A stretch of DNA of 64,000 nucleotides from Streptomyces sp. SPB162 (GTDB lineage: Bacteria; Actinomycetota; Actinomycetes; Streptomycetales; Streptomycetaceae), in contig NZ_JAQFII010000002.1 in assembly GCF_029504575.1 (NCBI RefSeq), positions 310,001 through 374,000 on the forward strand, in the 5' to 3' direction. The position numbers and the translations under genes were made by a program. The notes beneath the pieces were generated by a model, which saw only the letters and a program-made list of their open reading frames with translations, made no database searches and was not told the DNA's origin. How positions within the stretch are numbered: position 1 is the first letter of the stretch; every line of letters starts with the position of its first letter. This document shows positions 15,374 through 26,200 of this stretch, piece after piece.

Positions 15374-18336
15374 GCCCGGAGGAGGGCGCGCCGGCGCAGG
15401 CGCGAGCCGGCGGATTCCACCGCCAGGACGCGGTGGGCGGCCGGAGCGCACCGGAGCCGGGCCATACGCCGGGCAGTGACGCGGGCCGTGGTGACGGGCG
15501 CCAAGGCGGCGCCGCCCCGGAGGACCGCCGTTACGACCGCGACGGCCGCGGTGATCGTTCGGACGGAGCGGAGCGCGACGACCGCGTCAAGGACGCCGAC
15601 CACCTCGACGGATCCGGCGGGTCCGGCCCCGACGACCAGCAGGACCGCGATCAGCACGAGCGCGAAAGCGAAAGGGCCCGCGAGAGCGAGCGGTTCCAGG
15701 ACGCCATGCAGGACCCTGGTGCGGAGGAGGGTGAACAGAGCAGCTCGCGCACCGCGACCAAGGTTCACCGCGAGGCCCGGACGCGTTACGACATGAGCGG
15801 CAACAGCAGCATCATCGACCGCAGCCGCATCGAGAGCGCCCACATGGGCAACAATTACAACTACTACGGCGTCGCCCAAAAGGGCGTGCCGGTCTTCGGC
15901 GGCGTCCCACACCAGGAACTGGAGCGGCTGCGCATCGCGTACCGCGCGCCCGAGGGGTACCCCTCGCTCCGCGAAGCCCTGCGCGCCCGCCGGGTGCTGG
16001 TGCTCGTCGGGCCGCCCGGTACCGGGCGCCACACCACCGGGCTGTGCCTGCTCGACGAGGTGACCGCGCCCGCGGCGCTCATCGCCCCGTCACCTCCCGG
16101 CGCCGAAGACGGCGCCGGGGAGCACACGACGCAAGGGCCCGCCGCCGACCGCCGGGTCAGTCGTCTCGACCCCGGTTCGCTCAAAGGTCTGATCACCGAC
16201 GGGGAAGTGACCGAGAAGGTCGTGATGCGCGGCGGCGGCGTCCTCGTGGAACTACCGGACACGCCCGGAACATGGTCCTCGGTACTGCAGGAACTGCACC
16301 TGGACGCGCTCGCCGGGCGACTCGCCGGGTTGGACGCTTACGCCGTGGTGATCGCCGCGCCTTCGGTGACGGCCGGCGGCAGGGCATCGGGGCAGTACGC
16401 CTGGACGTGCCCGCCGGCGCCCGCGCGTGAACTGCTCGACTGGCAGCTCACACGGCGCGTCACCACCGGGCGGGACGGGCTGCAGACGCTGAGCAAGGGA
16501 GAGCGGATCCTCGTTCACCCGCTCTTCCACAAGGCGCTCGGCATGCGCCTGGAGGCCCTGCGGCCTGCGGAGACCGACGCCGTCGCCGACATGCTCGTGG
16601 CGCACCTGCACGGGTATACGACCCGCGAGCAGTTGCTGGCGGACTGCGGTGAACTCGTTCGCGTCCAGGCCCGCGAGTGGTTCGCCCACGGGCTGGGCCA
16701 GTTGCCGCCGACGGTGGGACCGACCGGCGACGAGTCCCGGGAGCGCGTCACGGGTACCGCCGACGAGGCGGGGGCGCAGCGGATGCGCGAGGCGGCCTTC
16801 CGGATCGCGCTCGCGGTGCTGGACGGCGAGGCGTTCAGCGCGGTGGCGGACGCTGCCGACCTCCTGGCATGGGAACTGCTGCTGGCTCGCGATCCCGGCC
16901 ACGACTACGGCCGCCCGGTCTTCACCGAGAACTGGGCCGAGTTGCTTGCCGCCAGCCGGGCCGAGCTCGGGATCGGCGAGGACGAGAGCATCGGCGGCGT
17001 TCCGCTGCCGGTACGGACCGCGCGCTACCGCGGTGACGGACTGGCCAACGCCGTCCTCGCCGAGATTTGGCACCACCACCACGCCGCGCGGGCCCCGATC
17101 GTGCGATGGCTGCGGTCACTGGCCGACGACCCGCGCCCTCAGGTGTGGATGCGCGTGGCGGTGGTGGTGGGTGAGCTGTGCACCGAGGACATGGGGTACG
17201 GATTCGCCGAGCTGATCCGACCGTTGGCGACGGCCCGCTCGCCCCGCCGCCGGTTCGTCGCGGCGACCGCGCTGGACCAGGCCGGCCGCCGCGAGCCGCA
17301 CCGGGCGGCGGTACGGGTCCTCACCGACGAATGGGCCCGGGGCGGGGAGGCCGCTCTGCGCTGGACGGCGGCGCTGGCGCTCGGCTACGGGCGGATCGAG
17401 GCCGACACCCGGACTGCCGTGGAATCGATCGGCGCCGTCAGCGCCAGGGACAAGGGCAAACACTTGCGGGTCGGGTCGTATGCGCTGGCCCGGCTCGCAG
17501 CGGGCAGCCGGGCAGCCGAGGTGCTGGCGCTGCTCGCGGAGTGGGTGGCCCAGGTGACGGGCGAGTACCGGGATCTGGCCCTGCTCAGCGCGGTCAGGGT
17601 GGCGCTCGCCCGCACCGACGAGTTCTGGGAACCGGAAGCGGCCGAGGCCGCGGGTGAACCGAAGCCCACGGGAGAGCAGGGCACCCGCCGGCAGGACACC
17701 CGCCAGGCCGCGGGGCAGGATCCGCGGGCGGCGGCACAACGGCCCGGTGTACCGCCGCAGGCGGGCCGCCGACGCGGCGCGTACCGTCCGCCGATCCCCC
17801 GGGCGTCGACGGCCTCGACCGACAGGGAGCTGGCCCCGCGCGGCGGCTGGCCGCTGCCGATCGCGGTGGCGGTAGCCGTACCGGAGGCGGCGGAGCCGCT
17901 GGCCGAGCTGATGTGGCGCAGCCTCAACAGCCACTTGGCGGGTGAGGCCACCACCGACGCGTTGCGTGGTTGGTTGCTCGCGGCGGCGCGGGACTGGCGG
18001 GAAGCCCGGGGCTCCGGCCGCGCCGGCTTCGCTCGCGCGACCGGAGCCGGCGGAGACGGGGCGACCGACGAGCGAGAAGCCGGTGAGGGACGGTCAGCGG
18101 CCGAGGGCGACGCGACCGATGACGCCCACGTCGAGGATCCGCTCGTCGGTGAACTGCTGCCCGCGTTGCTGTGGTTCCTGCCGCACCTGGTCCGTGGGGA
18201 GCGCGACTGGCGACGGCTGGAGTGGCTGCTGAGAACCATGGGGGACGAGCCGGACGAGGCGATGACCGAGGAGTTCGCGGCACATGTGTTGGACCGGGTG
18301 GGCGCCGGCCTGCGCGGACAGGGGGAGAGACACTGA
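15370..18336 (+). CDS. P-loop NTPase with HEAT-like helical repeats
   Basis: This 988-residue protein starts with about 130 residues of charged, disordered sequence. A short motif follows (GNSSIIDRS then IESAHMGNNYNYYG, about 142-165), then a P-loop NTPase: Walker A GPPGTGRHTT near 212-222 and a Walker-B-like LVELPD near 293-298. Beyond about 430 it is helical and repetitive in a HEAT/ARM-like way (VRWLRSLADDPRPQVWMRVAVVVGE..). A proline/glutamine-rich linker (about 755-820) separates the C-terminal part. The overall plan recalls STAND-type or effector-associated NTPases that sense a trigger through repeats. It is coupled to the cyclase-like gene (4-base overlap) and to the next gene (1-base overlap). 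Confidence 0.75.
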   Translation: MSPEEGAPAQARAGGFHRQDAVGGRSAPEPGHTPGSDAGRGDGRQGGAAPEDRRYDRDGRGDRSDGAERDDRVKDADHLDGSGGSGPDDQQDRDQHERESERARESERFQDAMQDPGAEEGEQSSSRTATKVHREARTRYDMSGNSSIIDRSRIESAHMGNNYNYYGVAQKGVPVFGGVPHQELERLRIAYRAPEGYPSLREALRARRVLVLVGPPGTGRHTTGLCLLDEVTAPAALIAPSPPGAEDGAGEHTTQGPAADRRVSRLDPGSLKGLITDGEVTEKVVMRGGGVLVELPDTPGTWSSVLQELHLDALAGRLAGLDAYAVVIAAPSVTAGGRASGQYAWTCPPAPARELLDWQLTRRVTTGRDGLQTLSKGERILVHPLFHKALGMRLEALRPAETDAVADMLVAHLHGYTTREQLLADCGELVRVQAREWFAHGLGQLPPTVGPTGDESRERVTGTADEAGAQRMREAAFRIALAVLDGEAFSAVADAADLLAWELLLARDPGHDYGRPVFTENWAELLAASRAELGIGEDESIGGVPLPVRTARYRGDGLANAVLAEIWHHHHAARAPIVRWLRSLADDPRPQVWMRVAVVVGELCTEDMGYGFAELIRPLATARSPRRRFVAATALDQAGRREPHRAAVRVLTDEWARGGEAALRWTAALALGYGRIEADTRTAVESIGAVSARDKGKHLRVGSYALARLAAGSRAAEVLALLAEWVAQVTGEYRDLALLSAVRVALARTDEFWEPEAAEAAGEPKPTGEQGTRRQDTRQAAGQDPRAAAQRPGVPPQAGRRRGAYRPPIPRASTASTDRELAPRGGWPLPIAVAVAVPEAAEPLAELMWRSLNSHLAGEATTDALRGWLLAAARDWREARGSGRAGFARATGAGGDGATDEREAGEGRSAAEGDATDDAHVEDPLVGELLPALLWFLPHLVRGERDWRRLEWLLRTMGDEPDEAMTEEFAAHVLDRVGAGLRGQGERH

Positions 18337-20140
18337 TGGACGAGACACCTGAACTCTTCATTCCCGAGAACATCGCCGGCCCGTTCCTCCGCGAGCGCCG
18401 GACGGAGCGTGTGTGGCGATTCCGCCACGAGGGCGCGCAGGTCGCGTCGGTGGTGTTCTACGAGGGCGGTGGCTGCCGCGTGATGACCAGCGACGGCACC
18501 GAGGTCTCCAGCCGGAACCGCAGGACGGCCCGGCCCAGCACCGTCTGTGAGATCGCCCGCGGCCGGCACACCACCTTCTTTACCGTCCGGTTGGCAGCCG
18601 CCGGCGGCGCAACGTTCTTCGAGACCAAGATCCAGCTGCGCTGGGAGGTGGTGGACTACGAACTGGTCGCACGCAAAAGGCTGCAGAGCGTGGAGGAGGA
18701 CCTCGGCCCGGAGATCGTGGACCGCCTGCAGATGGTCTCGGAGAATTTCCCCATCCAACAGGCCCAGCAGGCCAACCGGGCGATCCGCGCCGACATCCAG
18801 GGCGGCCGGTGGTCCGACCTCGGAGCCGAGGTCGGCCTGACGACGCGGATGTTCGTCACCGTCGGCACCGACCAGACCTATCTGGACGAGGTCGCCGGCA
18901 AACGCAGCGAGGCCGCCGAGTGGGAACGGATCGCGAGCCGGTTCGCGAGCTTCTCGGGCTTGGCCGGTGGCCCCGAGACCGACCGGCTGGCCTGGGTGAT
19001 GGCCTCCGGCGGCCACAAGGACGTCGCCGACGTCATCCGCATGATGCATGACGACGACGCAAAAGGGCACGCGGACACCAGGAACTTCTTCTTGCGGATG
19101 CTGGACCAAGGACGCATCTCCAGCCCCGAGCTGGAGGAGTACCTACGGGCGAGAGTGTTGTCCGACCAGCCCGCAGAGAGCCGGCACTTCGCCCTGGGCC
19201 CCAACCAACAAGCGACTCCGAGAGCGCAGTTGCCGCCCGCCGCGCGCGACACCGACAGACGGACCAGCGGGAGCGACGAGGGCGAGGCCGACCTGGTGCA
19301 GCGCGGCTGGGCTACCGACCGGTTCGTGCCGGAGCCCTACCGCGCCGAACCAACGTCGGGACCGTATCGACCGGAGCCGGACCGGGGACCGGAACCGTAC
19401 CGCTCCGACTCCGGCCCTCGCGTCGGCGAACCCGCACACCGGCAGTCGGATACGGCCGACTCACGGCACTCCGACGACCGGGCGACCGGGCGGGCCGGGA
19501 ACCGGCCCCCGCCGACCGCGAGGAACCCGGCCCGCCGACGTACGAACAACGCTGGTACGGGCCGGAGCAGGGCCACCCGACACCCCCGAAAGGGGCGTCC
19601 GGCCCCGACGACGCGTGGCCCGCCGACCCCTGGGACGTATCGCCACCATCACCTCCCACCCGTTCCGGAATGGACGAGCAATCGCCGTATGACGGCGGAC
19701 GGGAGCCGCGCGGGCGCGACGGCTGGGCGACGGGTGACGCGAACCCGCCTCGCTATGGCGGCGGTCGGGCGCCCCAAAGGGAGACCCCGTCCCGTGGCGA
19801 GGAGGGTTGGACACCGCGAGGGGAACAGCCCGCCGCACCCCTTCACGACGACTGGGCGTCCGGCGAGCAGAGCAGGACCGAGCAGGACGGCGCTCGAAAA
19901 CCCCGCGCTGAGCCCGCGCCCGACCGGGAAGACGTCTGGAGCCCCCGGGAAAGGGATGCCCCTCGTCGGATGGAGAGCCGGTATCCCCACAGCGATCCAC
20001 GGGCGCGGGAACCGGAGGCGTCGCAGGTGCCCCGGGCACCGAACGACGGCACGGACCGCGTACGGCGCCGACGGCAGGACCACGACGACTACTGGGACAC
20101 CGATCCGCCGGAGCCCCAGGGCCGGGAGGAGAAGTGGTGA
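18336..20140 (+). CDS. SPFH-like(?) protein with long charged tail, frame broken near 19,490
   Basis: The ATG at 18336 overlaps the previous stop by 1 base. Residues 1-385 are read in one frame: a beta-rich region (VWRFRHEGAQVASVVFYEGG.. TFFTVRLAAAGG), then KIQLRWEVVDYELV and helices. This arrangement faintly resembles SPFH/band-7 proteins but is not diagnostic. Around 19,470-19,500 the sensible protein moves to the -1 frame (REPAPADREEP, then PPTYEQRWYGPEQ..). The tail then runs as a charged, W/D/P-rich stretch to TGA 20140, which meets the PycTM-like start. If the original frame were kept it would run to 21011 across two real genes, so one base is probably missing here. Confidence 0.65.
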
Positions 20141-20625
20141 CCGTGCCCGAGACCCGGTTCGTGGCCGCGGAGTTGCTGTCAGTGATCCGCAAGGACGCCG
20201 ACCGGGCCGACACGAAGGCGTCGGTTCTGCTCTCCGTGGTCGTGGCGCTCGGCACCGTGCTGTCGGCACGAAGCCAGTCGAGATCGGGCTCGGCCACGGC
20301 GGTCGCTCTGCTCCTGCTGGCGGGGGGGTGCTGGCTGTTGGGGACGGTCTCGCTGCTGCGTGCCGTCGTACCCAGAGTCGGCACCAAGCGGGAGGGGCCC
20401 GGACTCACCTTCTACGCCGACGTGCTCGCGGTCCACCGGGCCGCGGGCGCGGCAGGGGTGCGGTCGGCCGTACGGGAGGCGGCCGGCGATCCGACCACGT
20501 GGTTGCTGATCCAGATCATCGACATGAGCCACATCCTCGACGTCAAACACCGCTGCATCCGCTGGGGCGTGCTCTGGCTGCTGTCGGGCCTGGTATGCGG
20601 CGCGATCGGCCTGCAGACCGGTTGA
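20137..20625 (+). CDS. PycTM-like (Pycsar effector-type) membrane protein
   Basis: GTG 20137 overlaps the preceding stop (GTGA) after GGGAGGAG; GTG 20134 is an alternative. The 162-residue protein begins with a cytoplasmic helix containing DADRADTKASVLLSVV, which matches the D-x-KA-x-hydrophobic signature before the first membrane helix of Pycsar PycTM effectors. Two more hydrophobic segments follow (AVALLLLAGGCWLLGTV and VLWLLSGLVCGAIGL). In Pycsar, cyclic UMP or CMP made by a class III cyclase triggers such a protein to depolarise the membrane. A cyclase-like gene lies four genes upstream in this operon. Family assignment is by eye; function is inference. Confidence 0.7.
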   Translation: MTVPETRFVAAELLSVIRKDADRADTKASVLLSVVVALGTVLSARSQSRSGSATAVALLLLAGGCWLLGTVSLLRAVVPRVGTKREGPGLTFYADVLAVHRAAGAAGVRSAVREAAGDPTTWLLIQIIDMSHILDVKHRCIRWGVLWLLSGLVCGAIGLQTG

Positions 20626-20740
20626 CGAACACCGGCCGCGGGCCGTCAGGGGCCAGGCCGCGAAGAAGCCGTACGGAGCGTGGGCGACACGCACGCCGCA
20701 CTCCGTACGCGGGAGACACACCACGGAGGGGGAACCGGGG

Positions 20741-23170
20741 ATGGAAACCGGGGACGAGAGCACGACAGCGCACACCGCACAGCCACCTGCAGCGGCTGGC
20801 CGCCACGCCGCAGGGGCGATCCGGCAGGGCCGGGGAGGAGTACGGCGCCGGATCGCCGTCCGGGGGACGACCGCACTGCTGGCCGCGGCGCTGCTGGCGC
20901 TCGCCCTGCCGGTCACGGCTCCCGCCACGCCGTTCCGGCAGGCCGGCGCGACCGACACCACACCGCCGCCGATCGACCTCGCCATCGCGGTCGACGAGTC
21001 CGGCAGCCTGAGCGCCGACGATGTCGAGCGGGAGCGCGACGCGGCCGACCGCATCGCAGTCAGCGAGGTCAACGCGCAGTCCCGTATCACCGTGCTGGGC
21101 TTCGCCAGCGCAACCCGCAGGGGCCAGACGCCGGTGGACGAGGTATGTCCGACGACCGCCCTCTCCCCCGTCGCCAAGGAGCGGATGGGCTCCTGCGTCG
21201 GCAAGCTCGCCAAGCGCGAGAAGGGCCAGGGGGACGGTACCGACTTCCCCGCCGCGATCCGCCAGGCGGTGAACCGGTTGACGACGAATTCCACCGGCGG
21301 CCCACGCATGCTGTTCCTGCTGACCGACGGCCTGCTCAACGTGAACGACAGCCCGTCGTACGGCCAGGACGTGCAGAGCAGAGAGCGCAACAGCAGGCTC
21401 GCACTGGCCGCCGCACTCGACGAGGCCCGGAAGGCCCAGGTGCAGATCTGGCCGCTCGGCTTCGGCTCGGCCGACCCCAAGGCGCTGGCGGACATGGCCG
21501 CGGCGGGCTACCAGGGCGCGTGCACCAACCTGGCGGGAGCCACGCCCAAGGCCACCGTGGTCGACTCGGCGGCGCTCGGGTCCACACTCCAGTCCGCCTT
21601 CGCCGGCGCCCGATGCCTGGTCACGGACGAGCCGCAGGAGGGCAAGCCACCCGCCGACATCTACCTGCGCATCTCGCCGCTCGCGACGCTGGCGACGATC
21701 GTGGTGTCGAAGGGGGACGCCGCCGTCACCGCAGACTTCTACGACCCGCAGGGCACCAAGGTGCGCGGCAGCGGCGAGGCCGACGGTTCCCACCTGCAAC
21801 TCAGTGGCGCCGAGCAGGAAGTGGAGTCACTTCAGATCACCGACCCGCGGCCGGGCCGCTGGCGGGTGCACCTCGACGCGCCGGCGGACCACCGCTCGAA
21901 GCTGGCCACCGTGGGCGTCCAGTGGCGTGGTGCGCTGCGCTCCTCGATCACTCTGACCCCGGCGGCCCCCCACCCCGGCCAACAGGCCGCCGTGCAACTG
22001 CACTTGCAGACCCGCGACGGCCTGCCGGTGACCGACCCGGCGGACGTGCAGACGCTGCAGGTGTCGGCCGAACTCAGCGGTGACGGGTTCGACGACCGGC
22101 CGATCACCCTGCGGAACGACGGCAGCGCGGGCGAGGGCACCTTTAGCGGTGCCGTGACCGTGCCCGCCACGGCGACCGGCGCGCTGGAGGTGGTCGGGGT
22201 GCTGGGGGCGGTCGGCCTGAGCGCTGACCACCGCCCCTTCGTCACCCGGATCGCGGTCGTCAATCCGGACGTGACCGCGTACCTCGACGTCAGCCACGCG
22301 GACGACAAGGCCGGGGCGCGCCTCAACCCGGGCAAGCACGTGTCCTTCGTCGTCAAGGCCGCCAACACCGCGACCACGACGCACACCCTGCGGGTGCAGT
22401 TGCTGGACACCCGGCCCGGCGACCTCTCCGTCACTCCCACCGCCATCACCCTCAAACCCGGTGAGTCCACCACCGTCACCGGCCGGCTCATGGTCGGCGA
22501 CCAGGTACCGCAAGGGGAACTCAGCGGTCGGCTGCAGGTGTTCGACACCGCGCACCCCGGCCAGCCACTGGACGCGCGACTGATCACCGTGCGGGTGGTT
22601 CCCGAGCCCGGCGCCGCACGACGCGTCTGGGACGCCTGGTGGCCCGCGATCGTCGCGGTCCTCCTGCTGCTGGCCGGTCTGGCCGCGTGGCTGGTGGTGC
22701 GGCACCGCATCACCATCTCGGCCACCGACCCGGGCGGTCTCGAACTGTGCCTGCTGGAGGCGGGCGCGGAAGAGGAGGAAGAGGAGGAGGGGGAGCGCAG
22801 CAAGCTGGTCGTACGCTCCTCGGCGGTGGGCAAGAACGGCTGGTACGGCTTCGCGGTCGTGCGGGACAATTCCGCACCGCGGCTGGCGCCCATGCCCGTC
22901 GGCCCCTACTTCGTGCGGCGCGACCGCAACCGGTTGGCACAACTACGGCAACCGGGCTCCGCACAAACCTCGGTGCGCTACCGGCAGTCGGTGCCGGTCG
23001 ACCAGGGTCGGTTGCGGCTGCGCATCGACCCTGGCACCCGCGCGACCCGGGCGCCCGGCACGTGGCTGCCGTCCCTCCTGCGTCCCCGGCCCAAGACCAC
23101 CCGGCAGAGCAAAGCCTCGGAGCACCGCCCACCGACGCGGAGCGACAGCACCTACCACGCGGACATGTGA
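20741..23170 (+). CDS. Secreted-side vWA-domain membrane protein with cytoplasmic tail
   Basis: From ATG 20741 (GGAGGGGG upstream) the protein has 809 residues. A basic start and hydrophobic helix (about 42-62) act as a signal anchor. Then comes a von Willebrand A domain with the MIDAS motif VDESGS and FLLTDG, about 75-295. Beta-sandwich-like domains follow (about 310-620), then one transmembrane helix (PAIVAVLLLLAGLAAWLVV) and a cytoplasmic region with a run of Glu residues and basic end. It could sense or bind a surface ligand and signal inward to the NTPases of the same operon. It lies between the PycTM-like and tubulin-like genes. Confidence 0.83.
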   Translation: METGDESTTAHTAQPPAAAGRHAAGAIRQGRGGVRRRIAVRGTTALLAAALLALALPVTAPATPFRQAGATDTTPPPIDLAIAVDESGSLSADDVERERDAADRIAVSEVNAQSRITVLGFASATRRGQTPVDEVCPTTALSPVAKERMGSCVGKLAKREKGQGDGTDFPAAIRQAVNRLTTNSTGGPRMLFLLTDGLLNVNDSPSYGQDVQSRERNSRLALAAALDEARKAQVQIWPLGFGSADPKALADMAAAGYQGACTNLAGATPKATVVDSAALGSTLQSAFAGARCLVTDEPQEGKPPADIYLRISPLATLATIVVSKGDAAVTADFYDPQGTKVRGSGEADGSHLQLSGAEQEVESLQITDPRPGRWRVHLDAPADHRSKLATVGVQWRGALRSSITLTPAAPHPGQQAAVQLHLQTRDGLPVTDPADVQTLQVSAELSGDGFDDRPITLRNDGSAGEGTFSGAVTVPATATGALEVVGVLGAVGLSADHRPFVTRIAVVNPDVTAYLDVSHADDKAGARLNPGKHVSFVVKAANTATTTHTLRVQLLDTRPGDLSVTPTAITLKPGESTTVTGRLMVGDQVPQGELSGRLQVFDTAHPGQPLDARLITVRVVPEPGAARRVWDAWWPAIVAVLLLLAGLAAWLVVRHRITISATDPGGLELCLLEAGAEEEEEEEGERSKLVVRSSAVGKNGWYGFAVVRDNSAPRLAPMPVGPYFVRRDRNRLAQLRQPGSAQTSVRYRQSVPVDQGRLRLRIDPGTRATRAPGTWLPSLLRPRPKTTRQSKASEHRPPTRSDSTYHADM

Positions 23171-23281
23171 CGGCTGGGATCACCATCCAGCACCTGACGA
23201 ACGACTCCGGCCCGTGCGCACGAGCCGGAACCCAGAACCAGTGGCCGGAGCGCGTAACGCTCCGGTGAGGGGGGACGAAAG

Positions 23282-26200
23282 ATGAAGATCTTCCAGCCGA
23301 TGCTGTTCGTCGGCCTGGGCGGTACCGGAGGCCTGATCGGCACCGAACTCGAGCGCCGTCTGCGGGCCGAACTGTGCGGACCGGACGGGATGCGGCTCAC
23401 CGCGGGCGGCCGGTCACGGCTGCCGTACCAACTGCCCAACTGCCTGCAGTTCGTGTATGCCGACTACAGCGAGGGCGAGTTGGCCAAGCTCCCGCACCTC
23501 TCGGCGCCGCGCTCGCTGCGGCCGGCGCTCGAAACGACCGCGCGGGCCACTCACGATCTGCTGCCCACGGAGTTCACCAGCTCGCCCGATGTGACGCGCA
23601 TGCTCCGGGCGGTGATGCGACCCCAGGTGGCGTCCTGGCTGCCACCGGCGGAGGGCGAGCCGAAGGTCCACCTGGTCAACGGCGCGGGCCAGATGCCGAC
23701 CGTCGGCCGGGCGGCGCTCTTCGCGACCCTGCGGCGCGGCCCGGAGCCGGTGGTCGAACCGTTGAGGCGCGCCATCGACGCGATCGGCCTGTCGGAGGGC
23801 GAGCTGCAGGAGATGGGCGGTGGACCGGCCAACGGCTGCGACGTCTTCGTCGCCTTCTCGGTCGCCGGCGGTACCGGAGCCGGCATCTTCCTGGACTATC
23901 TCCATCTGATCGGACGGACGTTCACGGAGAAGGGCATGCGCGCGACGATCTATCCCCTCGTGGTGATGCCGTCCGCGTTCCCGGTCGGGAAGGGCGGAGG
24001 CAGGGAGGCCGACCTCAACGCGTCCCGGGCGCTGGTGGACCTCTCCCGGCTCGTCGACGAGCAGAACGTGCCGGATGTGCAGGCCGACCTCGGGGACACC
24101 GAGCGGCGTGAGGCGCTCTACGTCGAGTATCCGCAGATGCAGCCGTTCCGACTGGAACCCGGGATGGTGCCGACGGCCTTCCTGTTCAGCCCAACGGCCG
24201 GAATCCGCCCCGACGACCTGCGGCGCTCCATCGTCTCGCTCGTCACCTCCCTGGTCGGCACCGAACTCGCCGACGCGCCGGGCACCGACCACGACGACCA
24301 GACCTTCGCCTCCAACTTCGTCAACCACGACCTGGCCCGGCGCGAGAGGTCCGCGACCGGGATCGGGCACCGGGGCATCTCCACCAGTCTCGTCGCCTCG
24401 ATGACCGCCCCACTCAACGAGCTGGCGGAGCTGATCTCCGCCCGCATGCTCGCGCTGGCCGTCCGGAAGGCCACCGACCAGTCGCGGCCCGACATCGACC
24501 CGAACAGCGCGGCGATGATCCGCGAGGCGTTCACCCTGGCCGGCGTCGGCGAGCTGTGGCGCCGCGAGGCGCTCCCCACACCCGAGCCGGACACTCCTCC
24601 CAAGGGTGGTGGCGAGATCGAACAGGCCTTGCGGGACCGGCAGGACGAGATGCAGCGGCTGCTGGAGGAGCTGGAGCGGCAGCTGGAGCAGAAGGTGCCC
24701 GCGCTCGCCGAGTCCTTCGAACCACGCACCGCCGCCCTCCAGCTCCTCAACCGTTCGGATGTGTTCACCCTGGCGGCGATCTTGCAGGGTTCGCGCTCGG
24801 CGTCCGATCCGGTGATCGCGTGCGGCTTCCTCGGAATGCTCGACAAGCGCCGCCAGGATCCGGCCCGGCCGAGCGGGGTGGAGGTCGAGCCGCCGCAGGT
24901 GCCTCGGATCCGCCGCCGGCTGACCGGCATATCCGGGCCCCGGTGGGGTGACGAGGAGGTCGTCGCGGTCATCGAGGAGCAGAACAGTTGGTACAAGTGG
25001 CGGGCCCGGGTGCTCTGGCACCGGGCGTGGAACGAGCAGGAGCAGCGCTGGCGCCCCAAGGCCGACGACCTCCTGCAGGAAATCGTGCAGTTGACGGACG
25101 CCTACCGCAAGCACCTGACAGAGGAGCCCAAGGCGTACGCGAAGGCGGTGAAGGAGCTGTACGACGACGACCGGGCCGGGGTGTCGTACCTGCTGCCTCC
25201 TCAGCGCGATCTGCGGGACTTCTACGAGGACCTGATGGACCGCCTGATCGAACGGGAGAAGCTCGGCACGAGCGTGGACGAGTTGACGCTGGTGCGACGG
25301 CTGGTCAGACCGGAACAGTGGCGGGAGTCCTTCACGGTCGGCGAACGGGAACCGGAGAACTCGGTGGCCGGGGTGAAGTCGATCCTTCAGGAACGCGTCC
25401 AGCGGCTCTTCGAGGAGGGCGGGACCCAGCAGCGCGCCCGGCCGCTGCTGCCGAGCATGGGGACGCTGCTGGCCGCCGCGGCCGGGAACAGCACGGCCGA
25501 GCACCAGGTGAGTCAGCCGGCGCTGGCCCAGTTCAACTACAAGCTCGCGTCGTTGCTTCCGACCGCCTTCACACCGGAGGGAAACGGGCGGCTGAGGATT
25601 CTCATCACCTATCCCAGTGCGCAGGGTGGCAAGAACGCGATGGAGGACTACCTGCGCAAGGCCCTGCACCTGCCGCGGGACAACCGGCGGGAGATCATCT
25701 TCCGTAGCGTCGACACCCAGACGATCACGGTGGTGCTCTTTCGCAGCGAGATGAACCTGACCGAGATCCGCGGTGCACGCGAGGTACTGCGGCAGTGGGC
25801 CACGGCGAGCGAGGAGCGGCGCTCGGAGGATGGGCTGCGCTGGCGGCAGCGGCTCGGCTTCCAGGACGACTGGCTGGCGAGTACCGCCGCCGACCGGGTG
25901 CACATCCTGCAGCGACTGCTGTGCGCGATGTGGAACGGCCAGATCGACTACCAGGGCGAGGCCGAGTCACCGCTGCGGGTGCGCGTGCGGCTGCACGAGG
26001 AGATCGAGGTGCAGGCCCCGTCGATGACGCTGATGCTGGGCGACTACCACGACGACGTGTCGAGCTGGGCCGACCTGCTGCGCTGCTACGAGCGGTGGGC
26101 GCTGCTGGGCGAGGAGAAGGCGGTCGAGGAGTACTGCCGGGTGCTGATGAAAATGCTGCCGAACGGCCTACGCACCTCCGGCAGTGACCCCTCCCCGCTC

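Noticed and set aside
14183..15451. A 422-codon minus-strand frame over the promoter region and cyclase-like gene
   Set aside because: No domain or ribosome-binding site, and it would occupy the AT-rich leader.
18336..21011. Continuing the SPFH-like(?) gene in its first frame to 21011
   Set aside because: It would overlap the PycTM-like gene completely and part of the vWA gene, and becomes Arg/Thr-rich after 19,500.
23414..25903. An 829-codon minus-strand open frame opposite the tubulin-like gene
   Set aside because: High GC at codon positions leaves antisense frames open. The product is Arg/Gly/His-rich with no domain, no ribosome-binding site, and the plus strand codes for a clear tubulin-like protein.
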